Assembly (NCBI GenBank): GCA_963169105.1
Contig: OY720643.1
Span: 129,756,041 to 129,820,040, forward strand
Origin: Ceriagrion tenellum
Taxonomy: Eukaryota; Arthropoda; Insecta; Odonata; Coenagrionidae
Direction: 5' to 3'
Length of the DNA: 64,000 bases
Shown here: piece after piece, positions 53,912 through 64,000 of the stretch
How the letters are laid out: each line of letters starts with the position of its first letter
Numbering within the stretch: the stretch's first letter is position 1
Program-made: the position numbers and the translations under genes
The notes under the pieces: model-generated
Databases searched by the model: none
Seen by the model: the letters and a program-made list of their open reading frames with translations, nothing else
Told to the model about the DNA's origin: nothing

Positions 53912-55104
53912 TTTTATTATTATTATTATTTGAATTCTTCACTTCTCAGCCTTTTTAAGGGCTGGGAAACATTCACCTATCCCGGGTGCAAGGCACCAAA
54001 GGGATTAGGCTCAAGTACTATTTTAATGTTCATTTAAAAATCTTCGTACTATGGAGCACGTGTTAATTATTGCGGTTTTTTGAATTTTCATGTACAAATG
54101 ATTTTCTATTCCTATTATTTCCAAGCTTTTGTGCAAGCTTTTTGGTATTACACCAGTCGCGGATATTATTATTGGTACAATTTTAACTGTTTTTTGGTTC
54201 CATATTTCTTTTATTTCTTCAGCCAGAGGAATATATTTCTGTATTTTTTCATTGTATTTAGCCTCTAAATTTTCTGTATTTGGAATGGATACATCTATTA
54301 AGTATGTTCTTCGGTCTTGTTTTAATTGAAGAGTTATATCCGGTCTATTGTTTGGGCGAGGGCGGTCCGTTATAATACTTCTATTGTAATATATTTTGAC
54401 AGCTTCATTTTCTATTACAGGCAGTGGAGTCATTAGGTACCATGGTTTAGTTTCATGGGATACTTTGTACTTATTAACTAATGCAAGATATATTTGTTTG
54501 CATATATTATCATGTCGTTGCGTGTATTCCACGCTTGCTAGTACACTGCATCCACTTGTGATGTGTTCTATTGTTTCTGACTTGCTATTGCATTTTCGGC
54601 ATTTGTCATTCACGTTGGGTTCTTTAATTATGAATTTACTGTAGTTTTTTGTTTTAATTATTCTATCTTGTATGGCAATCATAAATCCTTCTGTTTCTGC
54701 AAAGATATCTGATGTTAACCATTTATTTGATGCCTTTTTGTCAATGTGTGGTTGCAGAAGATGGTTAGCATGCATCCTATGTAGCGTTTTGGCTCTCCAC
54801 CTCTCAAGCTTCGAACTGTCAGAATCTTTTTGTATCACTGTATTTCTTTTGCTTAGTTGTAAGGGAGAGTTATCTATTTGTATTAAGACTTTATGCATTT
54901 GGGATTCTTTTTCTCTCGAGTAGAAGTAATTTCTTAAATTTTCTATTTGCGATTGGTGTGAGTTTTTTATGTCGATAAAACCTCTTCCTCCTTCTTTTCT
55001 GGGCAGCATAAACCTTTCTATTGCAGAGTGTTGATGGTGCTTCCTATATTTAGAGGCTACTGTTCTCATTAGTGTATTGAGAGAGTGGAGTTCCGTATCC
55101 GTCC
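53912..55104 (-). mobile_element. Second R2/R4-type LINE, 5'-truncated, open frame intact
   Basis: Third in the stack. It runs from the TAA block at 55105 down to its own TAA tail at 53912-53930, which sits against the coding start of the previous LINE. Although 5'-truncated, its surviving 348-codon frame has no stop, so it is probably the youngest member. It differs strongly from the LINE at 52259, so this is not a tandem duplication. Confidence 0.85.
54023..55069 (-). CDS. R2/R4-type LINE protein, C-terminal half, open
   Basis: Intact frame: SAIERFMLPRKEGGRGFIDI (the LPRKEGGRG word of this group), KTLHRMHANHLLQPHIDKKA, AETEGFMIAIQDRIIKTKNY, then a complete CCHC finger KCRKCNSKSETIEHITSGCS, then the nuclease: NNRPDITLQLKQDRRTYLID (PD-x14-D), VSIPNTENLEAKYNEKIQKY (with E and K of the active site), KIVPIIISATGVIPKSLHKS. 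The first residue is arbitrary, as the real start is lost. The frame is open from the TAA block to the stop. All nuclease residues expected in R2-clade enzymes are present, but without an RT domain this copy cannot move by itself. Confidence 0.88.
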   Translation of the reverse strand: MRTVASKYRKHHQHSAIERFMLPRKEGGRGFIDIKNSHQSQIENLRNYFYSREKESQMHKVLIQIDNSPLQLSKRNTVIQKDSDSSKLERWRAKTLHRMHANHLLQPHIDKKASNKWLTSDIFAETEGFMIAIQDRIIKTKNYSKFIIKEPNVNDKCRKCNSKSETIEHITSGCSVLASVEYTQRHDNICKQIYLALVNKYKVSHETKPWYLMTPLPVIENEAVKIYYNRSIITDRPRPNNRPDITLQLKQDRRTYLIDVSIPNTENLEAKYNEKIQKYIPLAEEIKEIWNQKTVKIVPIIISATGVIPKSLHKSLEIIGIENHLYMKIQKTAIINTCSIVRRFLNEH

Positions 55105-55111
55105 TTTATTA

Positions 55112-55187
<76 letters not shown>
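55105..55187. repeat. (ATT)n microsatellite, 83 bp
   Basis: Nearly pure ATT/TAA repeat with one T-rich interruption at its left edge. It is both the 3' tail of the LINE at 55188-56590 and the 5' border of the LINE at 53912-55104. Confidence 0.95.
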
Positions 55188-55188
<1 letters not shown>

Positions 55189-55562
55189 AATTAAACGGTT
55201 ACAAGTAGGCCATTTGCCTGGTGGTAACATTAAAAACAGCCGAGTAAAATAATAAACATTGAAACCTTCTACTTCTTTAACCTATTTTTAAAAATACATA
55301 ATTTTTTTGGGAAGAGCTCAAATATTTGTGCTGGTAGGTTGTTTCAGTCCCGTATGGTCCTGTTCAAGAAGGAGAACTGTTTTACATTTGTCCTTTGTGA
55401 TCGGCACTTTATCTTGAACTGGTGATCATTTTTCCCATAGTGTTTGGCTTTATTATGTCCTTCCCAAATTCATCCCATGCTTTGTCCTCTCTCAATATTT
55501 TGTACACCCCATATAGCCTGCTCCTTTTCCTCCTCACCTGTAAACTCTCCCATTCCAGTGCT

Positions 55563-55766
55563 CTAAGTATTTCTGTTACGCTCTCTTTTATTGTGTTTCC
55601 CTAGCACATACCTAGCCGCTTTTCTTTGATCCTTCTCCAAATTCATCACCTCTCCTTTATTGTGTGGGTCCCGCATAAGAAATGCGTACTCTAGCGTTGG
55701 TGGAACCAGGGTTTTATAGGCTTTCTCTTTAGTGGTCGTGCTGCTCCCTTTCAGGTTTCTCATCAC
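55563..55766 (-). pseudogene. C-terminal segment of the LINE at 55188
   Basis: TTTKEKAYKTLVPPTLEYAF, LMRDPHNKGEVMNLEKDQRK and AARYVLGKHNKRERNRNT: the LVRPxLEYAxxxWDP...LEKVQRKAARYV region of CR1/L2-type proteins. Confidence 0.8.
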
Positions 55767-55956
55767 CCAATGTAATATTTTGAAGGCTTTTTTATCATTT
55801 TTTAAAATTTTTTAAAATCATTGTGTTACACGTTTAAACCTCACCCTAAATTCTTAGTTGAATAGACTCCTAAGTATTTACATCTATCAGATTTTGGAAT
55901 CACATTACCGGAGAATTCGTTTTTTCTATTTCCGGTCTTTTTTATATTACTGAAGT

Positions 55957-56142
55957 TCACATATTTGCATTTATATCCATCCCGTTTCTCGATACCCAAT
56001 TTTTTAATATGTTCACGTCATCCTGAAGGGCTTCATGATCTATCTGATTTTTAATCTTCCGATAAATAATGCAGTCATCTGCGAAAAGCCCTATGTAGGA
56101 ATTTATTTTTTCCGGGAGATCATTTATGTAAACTAAAAGCAA
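55957..56142 (-). pseudogene. RT motif C segment of the LINE at 55188
   Basis: LLVYINDLPEKINSYIGLFA then DDCIIYRKIKNQIDHEALQD and VNILKNWVSRNGMDINAN. FADD is intact and follows SGVPQGSLLGPLL in the adjoining frame. The word WVSRNGMDINANKCKY continues past a frame change. Confidence 0.85.
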
Positions 56143-56599
56143 TAATGGGCCAAGGAGACTTCCTTGAGGAACACCAGATGTTACTCTTGTTGTCTCTGAG
56201 CATTCATCTCCTACTTTAACCCTTTATGTCCTGCCTTTGGGGAATTCATCGACCCACAAGATCACTCTTCAATCTATTTGCATTGGTAACTGCCTCATCT
56301 TAAGCATCAGTCGTTCGTGATCAAATCTATCAAAGGCTTTTTACAGATCGACTATTACTGCGTCTAATTCTATTCCCGCATTTATAGAGTCGGCAATTTC
56401 ATGACAAAAACCTAACAGCTGAGTTTGAGGTGAGTGGCCTTTTCTATATCCATGTTGACGATTGAACAGCCAGTTCTCGCGCTCCCAAAAATCCCAAAGG
56501 TGATTTGCTACAATCTTTTATTACAACTTGCAGACTACGGAAGTCAAGCTTACCGGTCTATAATCTTACCTTCCAAGCTTACCGGTCTTTATCTTCTTG

Positions 56600-57587
56600 A
56601 TTTTTTGGTGTCAAAGTTGGCTGTCCATGGCTACTAGGTTGTGGTCACTGTTTATATCCACACCGGGATAGCTCTTGCACTTCTTGACTTCTAGTATCTG
56701 ACTCTGTCTGAATCTTGTATTTGTTCTTGTATCTGACTCTGACAAGTATGTAGTAGTCTATTTGGTATCTGGCAATATCGCCTGGCGTCTTCCCTGTGTA
56801 TATCCTACGCGGATAGTGCTCGAATAGACTGTTAGCTTTCTACCATATTCTTCTCTCTGCAGAACTTGACTAGCCTTTCTCCCTTGGCCTTTCTTTTGCC
56901 CAGTCCGAAATATCCTAAACTATTTCCGTATTTTCCCTTTCCTGTCACTGTGTTCCATCTTCTAGGGAGACTAATGTGGTTGTTTCCCTGTTACCTTCCA
57001 TATCGCAGTACGCCGGCCTATTCCGTGAACTCTCACCCGAAGCTGTGGCTGTTTGCTACCGGTCCGATCTCCTTAATCTGCGCCATCAATGCCCATCATT
57101 TCCCATGACGATGAGGATTTCTTTCCCCTTCAATACCCCGAGGACTTCTTCAATTTACTCGTAGACTTCTTCAAATTCTCCTTCTAATACGGCTAGACAT
57201 CGCCATGTACACCTGCACAATCACTGTGTCCGTCGGCTCTCCTTCCAGAATCACCATCAGAGTCCTTTCGCTGTACTGCCAGATTGACTTAACTCTCCTG
57301 CCCCATTCTTTCTTCAGTATGATGCCTACACCTGAAATCCTCTGGTCGTCTCCTGAATATATCACTCGGTATCCGTCGCTTCATTAGCCATCTGACCTCT
57401 CCCACTTGATCTCGCTGACTCCCAATATATCTACCCCTAGCCTCTCCATTTTCGCATTCTCCAGCTTCCCGCTCACTCCAAAAGGTCTCACCTTCCATGT
57501 TCCTGTACTGCACTTTGCTGCCTTGCTGACTGACTTCCTGACCGATGTACCCCTCCTAGTAGCGATAATCGCACAATAAGCGACCAC
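56600..57587 (-). mobile_element. RTE-like LINE, endonuclease part
   Basis: Minus strand from 57587: KCSTGTWKVRPF, GKLENAKMERLGVDILGVSE, IKWERSDG (the NWNVRTL...DILGISEIRW region with the catalytic E), MIYSGDDQRISGVGIILKKE, VKSIWQYSERTLMVILEGEP, TDTVIVQVYM, then in other frames a decayed GDWNALV-like part, LFEHYPRRIYTGKTPGDIAR and YQIDYILVR. This is the APE endonuclease of RTE-type (CFDP2-like) LINEs. No RT follows. The element stops near the 5' end of the LINE at 55188. Confidence 0.82.
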
Positions 57588-57740
57588 AATAAAAACTGAG
57601 CTCCGCTAAATAACCCCCATAATATGTCACCATTTCAACTTCCAAAACCTTACATTTTACACGGCTGGTGTCCTAACACTCCCTGCCATACGCCCATGCG
57701 GCGGTTCTCAGGGTAGTACGTAGATGTAGTAGTCTCCACC
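57578..57740 (+). mobile_element. Short 3'-end copy of the LINE at 46780
   Basis: AAGCGACCACAATAAAAACT onward matches the 3' UTR at about 49025-49190 of the LINE at 46780, including CGGCTGGTGT, AACACTCCCTGCCA and the final GTAGATGTAG. Only about 160 bp were inserted, a typical extreme 5' truncation. It sits in the RTE endonuclease remnant. Confidence 0.82.
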
Positions 57741-57825
57741 CGGTGATCCGATTGGGGGACTATTCTCCTCCTGGAACATTTTCCTGGGATGAGTGCTATC
57801 AGGTCTTATATATAGCTAAAATGCA

Positions 57826-57980
57826 GGACTGCATCTTCTAGGGAGACTAATGTGGTGGTTTCCCCGGTGCCTTTCACATTGCACTATCACGGCCGATTCC
57901 GTGAACTTCATTCTCGCCCGAAGCTTTGGCTGTTGATACCGGTATCCGATCTCCTTGATCTGCGTCACCAATGCCGCCTG
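57826..57980 (-). repeat. Second copy of an RTE-like segment
   Basis: TCTTCTAGGGAGACTAATGT and what follows match 56955-57095 over about 150 bp with moderate divergence, same orientation. Either a separate LINE fragment or a local duplication of the endonuclease region. Confidence 0.65.
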
Positions 57981-59399
57981 CGGAGACTGCTACCTCTCTG
58001 TAGTGGTTTCAAATTCGAGTAGCGTGCAAAAGTTGTTTGGCAAGCCAGGAAATTTCGTTTTTCGCCGTCGCTTGATCTCGAACCTGCGACCCTCGGAACG
58101 GAAGTCGAACTCGCTACAACTGGTCTAAACCGGATCCTTTTATTTCGAATGGGATTCGGATTCGCAAAGGTGCCTCTCATAAAATCGCCCGTAAGTTTGA
58201 ATCCAGTGCGATGGGTAAAAATATCATTTAAGTTTGTGTCGGTGAATCATTTCTTAGAGGATCACGAACAACGGATCGTTGCCTGTAGATCGTGTCCAAT
58301 TCTGATAATGTCGAATCAGGTGTTACCCAAAAAGGGGTCAGTAATCTTCTTTTGTTTCTCCTAAGTATACATTTAGTAGTTCAGAACCGTTGTTTAAGGT
58401 TAACTTCGACAATTTGCTGACGACGCTCTTGTGTACCGTGAGACTTTGAAACTGGAAGATTGGGAAAGATTTGGAAGTTTTTAGGTAATTTTATTTCAAA
58501 ACTTCAAATCGAATATTTTGAGTCACTGAAGGCACGATTACTGGAGACGGAATTATATGTATTGATGGATTTCGTAATGATTCTTTTCTCATCGAAGTAT
58601 GCAGTATGCAGAGCTTCCATTCGGAAAAGTCACGAGTTACAATTCATTCGTGTCAATAAATTTAGTTGGTTTTTGATCAATATTGAAGTATAACAGAACA
58701 CTTAACCAACGTTTCGGTTTATTTTTAAACCTTTCTCTGGCCATTTGTATTGCATGAAAATGTTTATTAATTTAGCATTTAAATCTTTGGTTCCAATATC
58801 CTTACTAACCTGAAACAACAAAAGAAGCTGCATTATTCAACTCAATAAACTCACCAAACCATGTCAAATGATACCCGTTCGACATACCCTGATGGTAGCT
58901 TTCGAGGTATTTCATAGTTGTCGATGGTGTCTATGTATGTATACACGAATTATCCCAGAATTCTCCTGCTTATAATGTTTCATTAGTGTTTATGCTATAT
59001 TAAGCGTCGGTGCTGACATACAATTGTTTCAGCTATGCTGATTTTTAGTCCATTGACTTAATGTCTGAAGAAGCCTGGCGAGGTCGGTGAAGTCATTAAC
59101 CTATGTGTAATTATCAATTTTTCACTGGAATGCTTTCCCTGGGTGCGATGCGATTTTATCGCAGAATTGAAATGGCACACGCGTGCTCAATGGGAGCCAC
59201 TCTTATTTTACTAGTTGGTGCGGACCTTGGTCGGTCAGTACCCCTACCCCTCTCTTGTTTTATAGAAGTCCGTGCTTGCATATTTAAGTGCCACTCGCAA
59301 GAATACCGCCGTGGAATAACGTCCGTGTGTAAAACCGCCTCAACACGCAAGCGACCAAGTCGAATGGAAACGTTCCACCTTGCGAGAGGGGAGGGCTGG
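57981..59399. other. No gene seen
   Basis: AT-rich. No coding, repeat or terminal structure recognised. Confidence 0.4.
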
Positions 59400-60760
59400 T
59401 CCTTTTGTGTACGTTATTTCCAACCGAGGATTCCCCCCCCCCCACCTCCTGTAATTCCCCTTTCTCACACCCACGCTCTTTTATATATGCCCCCCCCCCC
59501 CCAATATGCCCTCCCCCCTCCTTCATGGCTTGGGCGAGCGAGCGAGGCTTGCCTGCCTGCCTGCCGGCCCAGAGCGCGCGCCAGCCAGCCCAACAGCGGC
59601 GAGCGAGGGGTGGGGTGGGGGGGAGTGCGCAGTTCGCGTCATCGATCGGCAGTGACGCAGCGTTTCAGGGCCAAGGACGTTCTCAAGGTCACCGCGAATG
59701 CTTTCCATGGCGCTGCGGAACCCCAACAGCTGCTCGCTTGCGATTGCGGCGGCGAAGAGGTTTCGAGGTGGGCGAGGAGGGATGGCGTGGTGGGGCGGAA
59801 ATTTCGTGGAGGGTGAGGCCGAACGAAGGAGAGGTTGCCATGTATTCATTCCTCTCCGGGTTGGGGAGACCGTGGCGTGGCGGCGGGGGGTGTGGAGGGC
59901 GAGGCGGCGGGGGGGGGGAGGGGCGAGGCGAGGCGGCAATGGCGAGGGGGGAGCGGAGGGGAAGTGGTGCTCTCCTGGCGATGGAGGGGTTTTTAGGTGA
60001 CGAGTTAGGAACACTGCAGAAAGCGAAGGAACTCAAAGGCAGTCGGACGCCAGCACTCCTCTCCTCTCGTGTTCGGAACTGCGTCTCAGATTCTCTGCCG
60101 TTCGTTTGCTTTCATTCCCCCTCTCTTGCGATCCTCCGGACGATTCGTGAAATGCCCGGCAGTGCTCTCGTTTCCCTCCCACACCGTGCCATCGCCCCAC
60201 ACCACGGTTGCAGTCCTGGAGACCGCCTCGGTGCCCTTGGGCTCCCAACAGGGTTCTCGTCGCCGCACCAAGCCGACGACACGGGAGTTCACTGGAGGCG
60301 GGCGACTCACACGGTGGTGACGCACCTCTATTCTAGTGTCCGGACAGATTGCCTCCGAATGAAACCACCATAATGGATTCCAAACCAATCGGGAGACTTT
60401 GAGTTACCTCTGGCGTCCAAAAGAGTCGCAGGAAGACATTCTTAAGGGACTACGAAGGGGCGGATATTGTTTCGGTTTGGTTCGCGCTCCCATTCATTCC
60501 CGCGGGAAGCGATGGTTTTTGTTTCGATGGTGCAATGTGTGCAAACACTCGCATTGCACGGGAGAAGTTGGGAAGGATGTCGCCGGCCGCTGATGCATCG
60601 GGGGGAGGGGGAATGATGTTTGAGGGCGATCACGTGATCGGGAGACGTCACGATTGTCCTTGAAGAAGGTTCTGGAAGGAGCCGATTGAAGGTGGAGGGG
60701 GGGTGCCGAGGAGGCAGGGAAATTGTGTGACCCGTGACCCGAAGGGAGAGGGAATGACAA
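59400..60760. promoter_or_regulatory. GC-rich, CpG-dense island; candidate promoter or first exon
   Basis: A sudden rise in GC and CpG within AT-rich surroundings, with C runs at 59432-59443 and 59490-59502, a TATA-like TTTTATATATG at 59480-59490, and GAGCGAGCGAGG nearby. Long frames open on both strands over the same bases (plus 59405-60373, 322 codons; minus 60014-59523, 163 codons). With few stops expected in such DNA, they are not evidence of a gene. CAAGTAAGTT at 60839-60848, just past the island, is a fair donor site. Insect promoters are not always CpG-dense, so the call stays tentative. Confidence 0.35.
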
Positions 60761-63700
60761 AACAGGTTAATTTCGTTTACGGAACGAAAAAATTACACCC
60801 AGGAGTGGAAATGGAGTATGGAAGTTTCTTCTGTTCTGGCAAGTAAGTTACCAATGATTATTTCTCTTTCATTCGCCGGACGCAAACGTTTCGATCACTT
60901 TGTTTCGACCCAATCACCGGTTTTTTCACGAGTATTTTCTCATATCTCTCTCGTCAGGTGATTTGTAGATACTGTTCATATTTTTTGAAAATTTTGTCTT
61001 TCTCCTATTCACCAGAGTTGTTATTCCAGTGGTTTGTCGTGTTTGTGGTGTAACGCACTTCCTTTTCCTGCCACGTTTGACCATCGGTTGTTTGATAGGG
61101 AATGACCCACCTCCCGCCAACCCATTCCCGACTCCCGCTGCCCAAACCCTACTTCTTTTCGTCTTGATGTCAAGCTCTAGGTCACTGAGAAATTATGGCT
61201 CAAGACTAAAATTAACTACGCGCATATCCCCACCAAAATATCCTCGAATCTGTCTTGAGAGAGGCTATTTTCCCGTGGCTCTGCCACCTCTAATGTTTTG
61301 CCGTTATTTATCTCCGCGATGATGGAGTGACTCTATCTGTTCGGATATTCTTGGGCTCAATATAAGTTTGTTTTCGTCTCGAAATTATCGTCTTATTCGA
61401 TCTAAAGTTTATTTTGACGTTTTCATCCATATGGGTGAGTCAAAATTGCTTGGTGACCGTTGTTTAGACTCGCCACGTCGGCGTCCGTGTTCCAATCTGG
61501 GTCGATATTCTCATGGTAAATACTTATTTATTCCACTGTGGTAGCATTTGAATTATTCCTTGCATCGACAAGGAATTCTTAACTGTAATTCCCAATGCAT
61601 AATTTATTTGGATGACGAGGGTCGATTTCGCGATTGTTTGCACTTCCGTCCGTATTTCCTTCCGCTGCCAAATTGCTTCTCTTGCCGCAATGGCGCGGAT
61701 GTTTTAACTGTCGGTAGACTTCCATGTTAATGAATGCCACCTGGCGTGTCTGTTAGGTTTGCAGCCATGATATCGCCTTCTTTATTTTTTTATGCAGCCG
61801 ATGTAAACCGTGAGTCTTCCCACACCCTTTCGCATATCGATCGCCAGCCGCGATGCAGGCTTTTTAAATCCTCGCTCAGGAAATCGTAAATGGACGTTTT
61901 TTCGAGGGGATTTAATTTTTTTTGCAGAATTCAGGCCAGAACTGGCTCTTTGAGTGCCTGTGATGTAACCCAGAGTTTCTATGTAGACAAAATAGTGGAA
62001 TTAACGTTTCCATTGTCGTCATGGTTGAAAATTACGTGTTCGAGAAAGTAGGGTGCATGGTCAAACGCAGTAACGTTAGAGTTGGTGAGGAACACACAAA
62101 AGAAAATTCAAGCTGAAATTTCTCTAAGATCTGATCGTTATTACTTCTCGATTGCTAAGCATTTCTAAAAGGAAGACAAGAACTACCTAGGCGCGCATAA
62201 TTTGAAAATGATGCGTCATGTATGAGAGAGAAATTTTAGAATTTCGCCGTTTGGACACGCGCAGATTTAAGCGCTTTTGAGGGAAGACTCGTCTCCGAAG
62301 GGTTAACCTCCGAAGGGTTAAGGGATGGGAAAACTGGTAAATCAAGAGATAAATGGAGGATGGATGGACGAGTTGAATTTGGAGTGAATCTGCAACTATG
62401 CAAGGATCATGAATTTCGCGCGGGAGTAGATTTGGAATCTGGTAAATAGCTCCTGAATAGGAATAGCCTTCCCTGCCAACTGTCGTGTACCAATTCTTCT
62501 TCAAATTGCGTGTTCGGTTTTCGATTCTTGTTCGGGTGGTTCCTTTGGGGGTCCTAGAGGAAGATGAGGGATGATGAAGGGGTGGGTGAGGTTGCACGAA
62601 CGATGTGACCTCGTGTGAGGATGAATGAGAAATGGCCTCTGCATTGCTGAGGGCATTTTGGTCGGTGCTCTCCGGGCGACGACGCAGGGAGTTCGCTTGA
62701 TGGAAAATCACGCCACCTCCCAAGTCACGGACGTATGTAGTTATTCCCGCGACGCAGTTCCCCGGCGGTCGCGTGGCTGCTTTCACTCGGCAGACAATGG
62801 GCTTGTTTTACACAATCCGGCAGACTTTTTTCCTTTACATTGTACACAGAAGAAAAATAATTATTGCATTTGATGTGGCTGCTCGTTTAAGAGTTTTGGG
62901 GCCTTTTGTGAACGAAATATGTCCTTATGGAAGTGTCATCCGTGAGTCGAGGCAAATAGCCCTCTCCGTTGCTTTTAGTTATTTTAGCTTACTGTGACTT
63001 CGTCTTACTGCATTGCATCTTTTGTTATATTTCGCCTCATCCGTCAATTCGAATCAACTTTATTCGAGTTTATTCTTTGATATCACAGTGTAATTTTGTG
63101 GGAAAAGTCAGCATTAAAGGTGGTCACAATGTTGCCTGATAAGTTCCCGTACAATACTTACGACTAACTTTGGATCATTAGGTTTTTCGCAGAGATATTA
63201 ACCCACTTGTTCCCATTTTGTGACTTCAGAAAGAGTCCTACGATTTAGAAGCAGAAAAATAATCATCGTTGCAAAGTTAATAAATTTGTAATGGAGCATT
63301 ACACAGCTAATGAAGATCGAGTTTTAGTTTCCTATCTTCACTTTTCTATTAGTTCTCTTGCCTGCATCGATCAGACAGTTGATCGTATTACACGTCCGCA
63401 GTATCTGCTCCAATTTTTGCGGTTCGAGGAATACTAATTGTTTGCACTCGTGCAAGCGGTGGAGGGACAGCGTCTTCAGTCTTGAGGCTTCTTTGGAAAA
63501 TAGATCGGAGAATCTTTCGAAGTCGCGTCCCTCCATTTGGCGAACCTTCTTCCCATCCAACATGGGGACTCTCATCATCGGAGAGTGACCGCGGTTGAAC
63601 CCCTTCTCTCCGCTCTCCTTGGACTATCTCGTCGATGGAATTAGCCGTCAGTTGTTCGACCTCTTTTTTTTTAAATGGACGGGCGTGTGGGTCCAATCCA

Positions 63701-64000
63701 ATTAATCGCCGATGCCCGATGCAGTGGGCGGAGTGCTTACAAGCTGCAGGTAAGAACCTGGGCACCCTCGCTCGACGACCCACTTCGTGTGTGCCACGGC
63801 ACCCGTGTGTGGCTTCGCTCTTCAAGCCTCTGGAATCCACTTATGCTCCCTCCTCTCCCTTGGAAAGCCCTCCCCCCAGTGAGACCCACTGTCCACCTCA
63901 TTAATATCCTTACTCGTCCTCTAGTCTTGTACATACCCATTGAGTAGTGCATTAGATGTACGTACTTCGACCACTAAGACTGCATACTGCATTGGAGATA
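60761..64000. other. Unassigned; no supported gene
   Basis: 3.2 kb. The minus frame 62786-62187 (199 codons) and overlapping frames at 63324-63952 have no recognisable domain. A strong donor-like CAGGTAAGAA lies at 63747-63756 (plus). A small tandem duplication CTCCGAAGGGTTAA is at 62293-62321. If a gene starts in the CpG island, its first intron could lie here. Confidence 0.4.

Larger units (their letters stand above)
55188..56590 (-). mobile_element. CR1/L2-like LINE, minus strand, with TAA tail
   Basis: Fourth in the stack. It begins in the RT at YRPVSLTSVVCKLL (near 56560), then RQHGYRKGHSPQTQLLGFCH, IELDAVIVDL (motif A), VTSGVPQGSLLGPLL (motif B, about 56190), LVYINDLPEKINSYIGLFAD (motif C with FADD) and DCIIYRKIK, then CKYLGVYS, TLEYAFLMRDPHNKGEVMNL and EKDQRKAARYVLG, ending in SFLNRTIRDWNNLPAQIF. 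A 3' UTR and the TAA tail follow. Few stops. The endonuclease is absent. It belongs to a different family from the LINE at 26181. Confidence 0.85.

Noticed and set aside
53187..54037. Plus-strand frames across the LINE stack
   Set aside because: Shadows of the R2/R4-type LINE coding strand.
54080..54923. Plus-strand frames with membrane-like sequence
   Set aside because: Reverse of the intact minus-strand LINE frame 54023-55069.
58691..59100. PLE-like words (CTGAAGA near 59064, AACGTTTCGG near 58709)
   Set aside because: No stem pairing, no matching arm and no GAAA at the right spacing.
59405..60373. Long open frame (322 codons) in the GC-rich island
   Set aside because: Other long frames open on both strands over the same bases. 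The product is low-complexity and shows no domain, as expected from high GC alone.
62187..62786. 199-codon minus-strand frame
   Set aside because: No recognisable motif, no codon bias seen, no splice or polyadenylation support. Left as unassigned.
1..64000. CRISPR array, operon or bacterial gene cluster
   Set aside because: No regularly spaced repeats and no bacterial gene layout. Intron-like sites, LINEs and SINEs show nuclear eukaryotic DNA.

Overview
This is eukaryotic nuclear DNA, most likely from an arthropod with a repeat-rich genome. The evidence is a P-element/THAP-type transposase with introns, several Penelope-like elements (PLEs) carrying hammerhead-ribozyme motifs, APE-type and R2/R4-type LINEs, tRNA-derived SINEs, a Helitron, and long AT-rich stretches with no open frames. 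I cannot name the species. No complete host gene was found. The best host-gene candidate is a single terminal exon on the minus strand at 33799-34044, with polyadenylation signals downstream. Its C-terminus faintly recalls insect odorant receptors.

Layout, left to right. 330-4737 holds a decayed P-element-like transposase (minus strand). A PLE (1905-3512) has split it, with target duplications, and a tRNA SINE has entered it at 707-903. 5021-5815 is a minus-strand LINE remnant with a second PLE (5828-6820) beside it. 8093-8483 is a textbook short Helitron. 10376-10838 and 11600-13025 are plus-strand LINE fragments. 13026-18543 is mostly unassigned. 18547-23850 is a DNA transposon with TTA duplications, split by a roughly 5-kb terminal-inverted-repeat element (18707-23701) that shows no transposase. 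26181-29180 is the best-preserved CR1/L2-like LINE (endonuclease plus reverse transcriptase, several breaks). 32306-33300 is a third PLE. 34238-34414 is a PLE-derived hairpin. From 36926 to 49195 the window holds scattered CR1/L2-like fragments and two SINEs.

50400-57980 is a head-to-tail stack of five minus-strand LINEs. The junctions at 52259, 53912 and 55105 consist of TAA repeats, which suggests repeated insertion into a TAA microsatellite. From 59400 to 60760 there is a GC-rich, CpG-dense island. The rest, to 64000, has no gene I can support.

Most of the window is therefore layered transposable elements. The most interesting signals are the 40-nt hammerhead ribozymes in PLE termini, a variant set in which two core positions known to pair (C3 and G8) have changed together, a class of about 177-bp hairpins made of two PLE ends back to back, and the TAA landing pad for R2/R4-type LINEs. 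All protein-family assignments rest on reading motifs by eye. No database search was run.
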